The position numbers and the translations under genes were made by a program. DNA of 11,816 nucleotides from contig DATCSE010000310.1 of NCBI GenBank assembly GCA_036568605.1, positions 1 through 11,816 of the forward strand, in the 5' to 3' direction. Below the pieces are notes generated by a model, which had not been told where the DNA came from, made no database searches, and was given only the letters and a program-made list of their open reading frames with translations. This document shows, piece by piece, positions 6,766 through 11,816 of this stretch. Source of the DNA: DATCSE01 sp036568605. GTDB taxonomy: Bacteria > Pseudomonadota > Gammaproteobacteria > Burkholderiales > Burkholderiaceae_C. Position 1 is the stretch's first letter, and every line of letters begins with the position of its first letter.

Positions 6766-8265
6766 ATGCTCCAGAAAGTCACCCGCTCCACCATCATCGA
6801 CGCCCCCCTCGAACGCGTCTGGTCCGTCCTGCGCGACTTCAACAGCCACGACCGCTGGCACGACGTCGTCGCCACCAGCCGCATCGAGCGCGGCGAGCGC
6901 AGCGACCAGGTCGGCTGCATCCGCGATTTCACGCTGAAGGACGGCCACCACATCCGCGAGCAGCTGCTCGCGCTGTCCGACCGCGACCACCGAAGCACCT
7001 ACTGCATCGTCGAGGCGACGGTGCCGCTGCTGCGCTACGTCGCGACCGTGACCCTGAAGCCGGTGACCGACGGGCAGCGCACGTTCTGGCACTGGGAGGC
7101 CAGCTTCGCGACGCCGCCGGGGCGCGAGCGCGAGTTGCGCGACATGGTCGCGCGCGATGTCTACGAGGCGGGCTTCGAGAATCTGCGGCGGCATCTGCGC
7201 GCAGGCGCGGATCTGCGCAGCGGCGGCACGCCGGGGTCACGCGACGCGCTCGACCAGACCATGCCGCGTGCACTGCCGCTGCCCACGCGACGCACCGTCG
7301 TTCGGCACTATGGCGACCCGCCAGCGCTGCAGATGGAAGATGCCGAAGCCGCCGCGCCGCGGGCCGGCGAGGTGCGCATCCGCCAGCGCGCGATCGGCGT
7401 GAACTTCCTCGACGTCTACCTGCGCCGCGGCTGGATCCCGGCGATGCTGCCGCTGCCCGGCGTGCCGGGGCTGGAGGCGGCCGGCACGGTGCTCGACGTC
7501 GGCGACGGCGTGCTGGGCTTGTTGCCGGGCGACCGCGTCGCGTATCTCAGCGCGCAGCCCGGCGCTTACTGCACGGTGCGCACGATCAACGCCGACGCCG
7601 TCGTGCGCCTGCCGCCGCAGATCGAGGACGAGACCGCTGCCGCGCTGCTGCTCAAGGGCATCAGCGCCGACTACCTGCTGCGCGACCTCGCGCATGCGGG
7701 CCGCGGCATGCGGCTGCTGGTGCACGCGGCGGCCGGCGGCCTGGGCCTGCTGCTGTGCGCCTGGGCGAGGCGGCTCGGCGCCGACGTGATCGGCACCGTG
7801 TCCAGCGAAGACAAGGCGAGGCTCGCACGCGAGTTCGGCTGCGCGCAGGTGATCGTGACCCGGGAGCACCGCTTTGCCGAGGCGGTGCAGCGCCACTTCG
7901 GCGGCGCGAACCCGGGTGCCGACGTGATCGTCGACGGCCTGGGCGACGCGGCGCGCGACGAGAACTACGCAGCCCTGGCGCGGCGCGGCCACTGGATCAG
8001 CATCGGCCAGGCGACGGGGCCGCTGCAGCCGCTGTCGCCCGATGCGCTGGTGATGAAGTCGGCCACGTTCTCGCGGCCCGCGGTGTTCGACTATGTTGCG
8101 ACGAACGCGCAGCTGGCCGAGCGTGCGCAGCGCGTGTGGAACGCGCTCGCCGACGGCGCGCTGAAGCTGCCGCCGATCGAGCGCCATCCGCTCGAGGGCG
8201 CGGCGCGTGCACACGAACGGCTCGAGTCGCGCGCGACAATGGGGCCGTTGATCCTGATCGCCTGA
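6766..8265 (+). CDS. SRPBCC domain fused to quinone oxidoreductase-like MDR dehydrogenase
   Basis: One 499-aa frame with two domains. Residues 1-147 are an SRPBCC domain (VWSVLRDFNSHDRWHD, VGCIRDF, LKPVTDG) paralogous to the preceding gene. Residues from about 166 to 499 are a zinc-independent medium-chain dehydrogenase/reductase of the quinone oxidoreductase type: GVNFLDVYLRRG, PLPGVPGLEAAGTV, the nucleotide-binding HAAAGGLG (320-327) followed by a Rossmann strand-helix-strand, VIVDGLG, and the C-terminal ESRATMGPLILI. No cysteine/histidine zinc-site pattern was seen. The family reduces quinones, enones or similar with NADPH. An internal ATG at 7261 (residue 166) could start the reductase alone, but the frame is unbroken across the join. 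ATG 6766 lacks a convincing ribosome site; GAGGG at 6746-6750 is rather far. The stop is followed closely by the VOC gene. Confidence 0.87.
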   Translation: MLQKVTRSTIIDAPLERVWSVLRDFNSHDRWHDVVATSRIERGERSDQVGCIRDFTLKDGHHIREQLLALSDRDHRSTYCIVEATVPLLRYVATVTLKPVTDGQRTFWHWEASFATPPGRERELRDMVARDVYEAGFENLRRHLRAGADLRSGGTPGSRDALDQTMPRALPLPTRRTVVRHYGDPPALQMEDAEAAAPRAGEVRIRQRAIGVNFLDVYLRRGWIPAMLPLPGVPGLEAAGTVLDVGDGVLGLLPGDRVAYLSAQPGAYCTVRTINADAVVRLPPQIEDETAAALLLKGISADYLLRDLAHAGRGMRLLVHAAAGGLGLLLCAWARRLGADVIGTVSSEDKARLAREFGCAQVIVTREHRFAEAVQRHFGGANPGADVIVDGLGDAARDENYAALARRGHWISIGQATGPLQPLSPDALVMKSATFSRPAVFDYVATNAQLAERAQRVWNALADGALKLPPIERHPLEGAARAHERLESRATMGPLILIA

Positions 8266-8279
8266 AAGGAGTGCTAGCG

Positions 8280-8660
8280 ATGATCGTCGGCATGAACCAC
8301 TTCACCGTGATCGCGAAGGACCGGAAAGCCACGCTGGACTTCTACGTCGGCGTGCTCGGTCTGCGCGAAGGCTACCGGCCCGACCTGGGCTTCCCGGGCG
8401 CGTGGCTGTATGCGGACGGAATCGACCACGCGGTCCTGCACATGTACTTCGATCGCGCGGTACCCGAACCGCCGGCCGGGGTGATCGACCACATGGCGTT
8501 CAGCGCCAAGGGACTGAAGGCCGTGAAGGCGCGCTTCGACCAGCGCGGGCTGAAGTACGAGCTGCGCCAGCAACGCGGCGCCGGCACCTGGCAGCTGTTC
8601 ACGCTGGACCCGAACGGCGCGCGCGTCGAGCTCGATTTCGATCCGAGCGAGTTGCCTTGA
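8280..8660 (+). CDS. VOC family protein (glyoxalase/dioxygenase fold)
   Basis: A 126-aa complete vicinal-oxygen-chelate protein with two beta-alpha-beta-beta-beta modules. Family signs are MNHFTVIAKDRKATLDFYVGVLGL at the start, IDHMAFSA opening the second module, and FTLDPNGARVELDF at the end. The expected metal ligands are present: H7, H54 (VLHMY), H71 and E117, so a divalent-metal-dependent isomerase, lyase or dioxygenase-like activity is possible. AAAGGAG at 8265-8271 lies eight bases before the ATG and overlaps the previous stop, marking it as the last gene of the plus-strand cluster. The substrate is unknown; similar small VOC proteins accompany aromatic and aldehyde metabolism. Confidence 0.88.
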   Translation: MIVGMNHFTVIAKDRKATLDFYVGVLGLREGYRPDLGFPGAWLYADGIDHAVLHMYFDRAVPEPPAGVIDHMAFSAKGLKAVKARFDQRGLKYELRQQRGAGTWQLFTLDPNGARVELDFDPSELP

Positions 8661-8684
8661 GCAGACGCGCCTCAGTGTCGAACG

Positions 8685-8717
8685 GTCACGCGAAGTAGTC
8701 TTCTTCGCGTTGGTGAC
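8685..8717. terminator. Hairpin at the convergent gene junction
   Basis: CGCGAAG (8689-8695) and CTTCGCG (8703-8709) form a perfect 7-bp stem, with an adjoining GTCAC/GTGAC pair that can extend it past unpaired bases. It lies at the 3' end of the toxin gene and about 28 bases past the VOC stop. There is no clear U-run on either side, so action as a two-way terminator is only a possibility. Confidence 0.25.
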
Positions 8718-9036
8718 GCAAGGCCAGGATGGTGACGACCCCGCGTTTGGTTTCTCCCGGCTCGGCTTCGATCGCAAAGAGCGCGACATAACCGTCGCCG
8801 GGAAAAGGGATCACCAGCTCGCGCCGGAACGGATCGCGACCCGCCTTGCGGCAAATGAAGGGGTTGTGGCTCAACCGCTGCGCGATATAGGTGTCCAGGG
8901 CATCGACCAGCGCAGAAGCGGCGGCAACGTCTTCGAGTGTCTCGGCGCGGTCGAGCAGGAAGTCGACGAAGCGGGTCAGGTCGGCGCGGGCCGCCGCCGT
9001 GTAGGCGACCTCGAAGCCACCCCGCAAGCCACTCAC
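8686..9036 (-). CDS. ParE/RelE superfamily toxin of a type II toxin-antitoxin pair
   Basis: A 116-aa small protein with the RelE/ParE fold pattern: an N-terminal strand (FEVAYTAAARADL), two helices ending in AQRLSHNPF, then the strand series around RDPFRRELVIPFPGDGYVALFAIE and the C-terminal TILALRHQREEDYF. RELVIPF-GYVALF followed by LALRHQREEDYF is typical of ParE-like toxins, which act on gyrase or, in RelE-like members, on ribosome-bound mRNA; the target cannot be decided here. GTG 9036 overlaps the antitoxin stop by four bases (GTGA on the minus strand), the usual antitoxin-first layout. It converges with the VOC gene. Confidence 0.85.
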   Translation of the reverse strand: MSGLRGGFEVAYTAAARADLTRFVDFLLDRAETLEDVAAASALVDALDTYIAQRLSHNPFICRKAGRDPFRRELVIPFPGDGYVALFAIEAEPGETKRGVVTILALRHQREEDYFA

Positions 9037-9335
9037 CGGGGCGCGCCTCGTGAGGCCTTTCCCGGCTTGGCGATTTGCTGCCGTCGACGTTCGATCCTGG
9101 CGCGGAGCTCCGTGAATACCTCGTCGTGCGTATGGATCTCACCGGTGCGCCGGGACTCATCCAGCGCCTCTTGCCCGCGCTGCTGGAACGCCGCTTGAAT
9201 CTTGCGGTATTCGACGGCGCGGCGCAGCGCGGCTTCGGTGAGGCTGCTGATGGTCTCGCCTTCGCCGAGCACGCTTTCGACTTCAGCGCGGAAGGCCTCG
9301 TCGATGCGAATGGCGGGGATGGCGGCGGTCTTCAT
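9033..9335 (-). CDS. RHH-type antitoxin of the toxin-antitoxin pair
   Basis: A 100-aa protein directly upstream of the toxin. The N-terminal part (PAIRIDEAFRAEVESVLGEG, then ISSLTEAALRRAVEYRK) has the strand-helix-helix layout of ribbon-helix-helix DNA-binding antitoxins of the ParD or YlcI/YnfO sort. The C-terminal half is a charged, probably disordered or helical region (LDESRRTGEIHTHDEVFTEL) fitted to bind and neutralise the toxin. Such antitoxins repress their own operon, and a candidate promoter with direct repeats lies just upstream (9361-9410). The ATG at 9335 lacks a strong ribosome site. The pair call rests on the toxin plus this layout. Confidence 0.78.
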   Translation of the reverse strand: MKTAAIPAIRIDEAFRAEVESVLGEGETISSLTEAALRRAVEYRKIQAAFQQRGQEALDESRRTGEIHTHDEVFTELRARIERRRQQIAKPGKASRGAPR

Positions 9336-9360
9336 GCTGGCATGGCCTGGACGAGCAGAA

Positions 9361-9410
9361 GCGATGCAAATGCGATGCTTCGATCATAGACGAATCCAGT
9401 GGGTTGCCTC
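9361..9410 (-). promoter_or_regulatory. Candidate promoter and operator of the toxin-antitoxin operon
   Basis: On the minus strand a good -10 box TATGAT (9383-9388) lies 16 bases from a weak -35 GAGGCA (9405-9410). Just downstream are two exact direct copies of GCGATGC on the plus strand (9361-9367 and 9372-9378), spaced 11 bases start to start, about one helical turn and near the expected transcription start. That is a plausible binding site for an autoregulating RHH antitoxin. The placement directly behind the preceding stop codon supports a separate promoter; the match is by eye only. Confidence 0.4.
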
Positions 9411-9767
9411 TCAGCGCGGAACCCGGCCATACGCGATCGTCTGCACCTTGCCCCAGCGGAACCGCACGGTCGCCATCAGGTTGCCGGGCCCGCGGTCGTA
9501 CAGCCACTCCTCCATCTGCTGGCACGGCACGACGGTGCCGGCATACGGCTCCGGCACCGGGTACCACGACGGGCCGTAGTAGACCGGCGCGCAGAACGCG
9601 TCGCGCAGCAACGGCTCGCCGCACTTGTACGCGACCGACAGGCGCGAGTCGCCTTCGGCGACGCTGCCGCCGCTGCAGCGCAGCGTCTCGGCGCGGGCGG
9701 GCCTGGGCGCGAGCGCACCGGCGACGACGACGGCAACGACGACGGCGATGCGTGGCCAGAGACTCAT
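9411..9767 (-). CDS. Secreted DUF2845-type protein
   Basis: A 118-aa exported protein of unknown function. It starts with a clear Sec signal peptide (hydrophobic core 7-20, ARA-E cleavage site at 26/27). The mature part has four cysteines (C31, C49, C59, C82), which could form disulfides in the periplasm. The pattern CSGGSVAEGDSRLSVAYKCGEP followed by WLYDRGPGNLMATVRFRWGKV fits DUF2845 (PF11006): a G-D-S strand, a C-G-E-P turn and a late W-Y-D-x-G-P strand pair. AAGGA lies just upstream of the ATG. The 69 bases between it and the thioesterase gene show no clear promoter or terminator. Confidence 0.8.
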   Translation of the reverse strand: MSLWPRIAVVVAVVVAGALAPRPARAETLRCSGGSVAEGDSRLSVAYKCGEPLLRDAFCAPVYYGPSWYPVPEPYAGTVVPCQQMEEWLYDRGPGNLMATVRFRWGKVQTIAYGRVPR

Positions 9768-9836
9768 GGGGTTTCCTTCAGCGCGCGGCGGTGGGCTGCC
9801 GCACGGACGTAAGCGTATTCCCTTTCGCCGCCACGG

Positions 9837-10319
9837 TCACGAAACGATGTACGCGGCGGCCCCGGTCGCGAGCAGCTTGCCGTCGGTGCCGCTGAACTCC
9901 ATCCGCGTCGAGGCGACTCGCGAGCCCAGGCGCAGCACCTGCGCGCGCATCGCGAAACGCTCGCCGATCGCGGGGCGCAGATAGTCGATGCGCAGGTCTA
10001 TCGTGCCGAGTTTCGAGAAACGCTGGGTTCGCTGCGCGGTTGTCTCGTCAGCGTGTCGCGCGCTGATCGCCGTCATCACCGCCAGTCCGCCGATCGCATC
10101 CAGGCTCGCGCTGATCACGCCGCCATGCAGCCGCTGCTGCGCGTCGTGACCGATCAGTTCGGGCCGCATCGCGAGGTGCCCGGTCGCCTCGCCGTCCTCC
10201 AGCGATGCGATGCGCAATCCGATGACCCGGTTGAAGGGGATGCGCTCCTCGAAGATCGCGGCCAGGCCGGCGATGAATTCGAGATCGAAGATCGACGAGG
10301 TCGGGGAGGGGGTCGTCAT
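9837..10319 (-). CDS. Acyl-CoA thioesterase, hotdog fold, YigI-like
   Basis: A 160-aa hotdog-fold protein that would hydrolyse acyl-CoA esters in the cytoplasm. Key features are IPFNRVIGLRI (27-37), the active-site helix LHGGVISASLDAIGG (64-78, with H65-G-G and D74), and RFSKLGTIDLRIDYLRPAIGERF. This combination closely recalls E. coli YigI (compared from memory), a medium/long-chain acyl-CoA thioesterase. ATG 10319 is chosen because the family sequence starts shortly after it; ATG 10352, two bases past the dehydrogenase stop, would add 11 residues and is possible. No strong ribosome site is seen for either. Its place behind an acyl-CoA dehydrogenase suggests control of acyl-CoA pools or CoA release in the same pathway. 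Confidence 0.85.
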   Translation of the reverse strand: MTTPSPTSSIFDLEFIAGLAAIFEERIPFNRVIGLRIASLEDGEATGHLAMRPELIGHDAQQRLHGGVISASLDAIGGLAVMTAISARHADETTAQRTQRFSKLGTIDLRIDYLRPAIGERFAMRAQVLRLGSRVASTRMEFSGTDGKLLATGAAAYIVS

Positions 10320-10354
10320 GGTTCGTCGTGCAGGGGTGTGGGGTCGTCGCATCG

Positions 10355-11533
10355 TCACACGCCGAGTTGGCGCGCCGCGAGCTCCTTCATGATTTCCTCG
10401 GCACCGCCGCCTATCATCATCACCTTGACTTCGCGGTAGATGCGCTCGCTTTTCGTGCCGCGCATGTAGCCCATGCCGCCGAGGATCTGCACCGCGGCGT
10501 CGGCGCACCATTGCATGGTTTGCGTCGCGTGATTCTTCAGCAGGCACAGCTCGGCGATCCAGTCGGGCGGCGGCGCGGCGTTGTGGTGGTCGTTGTCATG
10601 CGCCACACCGGCCTCGCGCTGCTCGACCAGCGCGTGCAGCCAGGCGCGGGTGCTGGCGATGCGCATCCGCATGTCCATCAGCTTGTGGCGGATCGCCTGG
10701 TGCTCGACCAGCTTCGCGCCGAAGGTCCGGCGCTCGCGCGCCCAGGCCAGCGCCTCGTCGTAGCAGACCTGCGCGAACGCGCAGGCGCCGGCCGCGAGCA
10801 GCAGCCGTTCGTCGTTGAAGTTCTCCATGATCATCCGAAAGCCCGCGTTCTCGGTGCCGATCAAGTGGTCGGCCGGCACGCGGCAGCCGTCGAAGCGCAG
10901 GGTCGCGGTGTCGCTGCACCACCAGCCCATCTTCGCGAGCGGCGTGCGCGTCAGGCCGGGCGCATCGCCGGGCACCGCGATCAGCGAGATGCCGGCCCCG
11001 CCGCGCTGCGCTTCGTCCAGGCCGGTGCGCACCGCGAGCGTGATCCAGTCGGCGCGCAGGCCCGAGGTGATGAAGGTCTTTTCGCCGGTGATGACCCAGG
11101 CATCGCCGTCGCGGCGTGCGCGGCAGCGCAGCCGCGCGACGTCCGAGCCGCCCGAGGGTTCGGTCACCGCGAGCGCGGCGATCTTCTCGCCGGCCAGCAC
11201 GCCGGGGACCACGCGCCGCTTCAACGCCTCGCTGGCGTGCGCCACGATGGGCGGCAGCCCGATGTTGTGCGAGAACAGGCTGGCCATCAGCCCGCCGCTG
11301 CCGGCTCGCGCGATCTCCTCGGTGACGATCAGCCGGTACCAGCCGTCGGCCGGCGTGCCGCCGTAGGCATCCGGATAGCCCAGGCCCAGCAGGCCGAGTT
11401 CGGCGGCGCGCCGGTACAACGTACGCGGGAAGCTGCCGGCTTCGTCCCAGGCCTCCACATGCGGCGCGAGCTCGCGGGCCACGAACCGGCGCACGCCGTC
11501 GCGAAAGGCGTCGTGTTCGGCGGTCATCGGCAT
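10355..11533 (-). CDS. Acyl-CoA dehydrogenase (isovaleryl/long-chain-type active site)
   Basis: A 392-aa FAD-dependent acyl-CoA dehydrogenase, full length for the family, oxidising an acyl-CoA to the 2-enoyl-CoA and passing electrons to ETF. Seen are an N-terminal helical domain, the substrate/flavin motif AVTEPSGGSDVA, WVITGEKTFITSG, and the C-terminal GGMGYMRGTKSERIYREVK. The MCAD-type catalytic Glu near the C-terminus is replaced by glycine (G376 in IGGGAEEI). A glutamate in NFNDERLLLA (E242) sits where isovaleryl-CoA and long-chain dehydrogenases carry theirs. A loop near HDNDHHNAAPPPDW looks longer than usual. ATG 11533 is 19 bases beyond the carboxylase stop; ATG 11527 is a close alternative. 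With a biotin carboxylase upstream, a branched-chain (leucine- or terpenoid-type) acyl-CoA route is possible but unproven. Confidence 0.9.
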   Translation of the reverse strand: MPMTAEHDAFRDGVRRFVARELAPHVEAWDEAGSFPRTLYRRAAELGLLGLGYPDAYGGTPADGWYRLIVTEEIARAGSGGLMASLFSHNIGLPPIVAHASEALKRRVVPGVLAGEKIAALAVTEPSGGSDVARLRCRARRDGDAWVITGEKTFITSGLRADWITLAVRTGLDEAQRGGAGISLIAVPGDAPGLTRTPLAKMGWWCSDTATLRFDGCRVPADHLIGTENAGFRMIMENFNDERLLLAAGACAFAQVCYDEALAWARERRTFGAKLVEHQAIRHKLMDMRMRIASTRAWLHALVEQREAGVAHDNDHHNAAPPPDWIAELCLLKNHATQTMQWCADAAVQILGGMGYMRGTKSERIYREVKVMMIGGGAEEIMKELAARQLGV

Positions 11534-11552
11534 GGCATGGGCCGTCGATGCG

Positions 11553-11816
11553 TCAGGCCACTTCGGCCAGCGCCTGGCGCGCCGCGACCTGGTCGCCGAC
11601 CTTCGCGTGCAGCGCCTGCACGACGCCGCGGCACGGTGCATGCAGGCGGTGCTCGATCTTCATCGCCTCCATCACGAGCAGCAAGGCACCGGCTTCGACC
11701 GGCTGGCCGGCCGCGACCAGCACCTGCGTGACGCGGCCGTGCATGGGTGCCTGCAACGTACCCGTGGCGCCGCTGCTGCGTGCTTGCTTCGAAGCCAGGC
11801 GCAGGTCCTGCACCCA
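11553..11816 (-). CDS. Biotin-dependent acyl-CoA carboxylase alpha subunit, C-terminal biotin carrier domain
   Basis: Partial gene; it enters from beyond the right edge and ends at TGA 11553-11555. The visible 87 residues hold a biotinyl domain: LQAPMHGRVTQVLVAAGQPVEAGALLLVMEAMKIEH, with the biotinylated lysine of the EAMKIEH motif encoded at 11658-11660, then the mirror-half HAPCRGVVQALHAKVGDQV. This tail is typical of alpha subunits that join biotin carboxylase and carrier (methylcrotonyl-, geranyl-, propionyl-CoA or acetyl-CoA type). A stand-alone carrier cannot be excluded because the upstream part is missing. It lies 19 bases before the dehydrogenase and is probably in the same operon. 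Confidence 0.88.
   Translation of the reverse strand, partial: WVQDLRLASKQARSSGATGTLQAPMHGRVTQVLVAAGQPVEAGALLLVMEAMKIEHRLHAPCRGVVQALHAKVGDQVAARQALAEVA

Noticed and set aside
5841..8250. Plus-strand frame continuous with the VOC gene, suggesting a giant fusion protein
   Set aside because: Only the part from 8280 resembles a protein family. The upstream part is Arg-rich shadow sequence of the flotillin, SRPBCC and MDR genes, and a good ribosome site marks the VOC start at 8280.
9404..9895. Plus-strand frames opposite the DUF2845 gene
   Set aside because: Arg/Ala-rich products without motifs, while the opposite strand has a signal peptide, a ribosome site and a family pattern.

Overview
The window is GC-rich DNA whose coding style (GC-ending codons, tight gene overlaps, Liv-type transporters, repeat families in short intergenic gaps) points to a betaproteobacterium, probably Burkholderiales. 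This placement is inferred from style and not proven. No rRNA, tRNA, CRISPR array or transposase was seen, and no gap between genes exceeds 190 bases.

Plus strand, 1-8660: this is one long co-directional cluster. It starts inside the 3' end of a branched-chain-amino-acid-type (Liv/HAAT) ABC substrate-binding protein. A LivG-type ATPase follows, then a large fusion of a LivF-type ATPase with a Tm-1-like (UPF0261) ATP-binding domain. Next come a phosphoenolpyruvate-hydrolase-family TIM barrel, a YqiK-type flotillin, a small SRPBCC protein, a second SRPBCC domain fused to a quinone-oxidoreductase-like MDR dehydrogenase, and a VOC/glyoxalase-fold protein. Start/stop overlaps (292-295, 3627-3643, 4475-4478, 6187-6190) suggest translational coupling over most of this length. 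My reading is that the Liv-type importer brings in an unknown small organic substrate. The Tm-1/TIM-barrel pair, the SRPBCC proteins, the MDR reductase and the VOC protein would then bind or process it, possibly at a flotillin-organised membrane patch. That role is inference; the domain calls are much firmer.

Three different palindromic repeats mark the cluster: one translated into the N-terminus of the LivG-like protein (306-368), one between the two ATPase genes (1197-1286), and one between the two SRPBCC genes (6649-6750). The last contains a perfect 48-base palindrome.

Minus strand, 11816-8686: read in transcription order, this holds the 3' end of a biotin-carrying acyl-CoA carboxylase alpha subunit, an acyl-CoA dehydrogenase with its catalytic Glu at the isovaleryl/long-chain-type position, and a YigI-like hotdog thioesterase. 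Together these look like part of an acyl-CoA catabolic operon. A secreted DUF2845-type protein follows, then an RHH-type antitoxin and ParE/RelE-type toxin pair that probably has its own promoter. The toxin gene ends 25 bases from the end of the plus-strand cluster, so the two halves of the window converge at about 8670.
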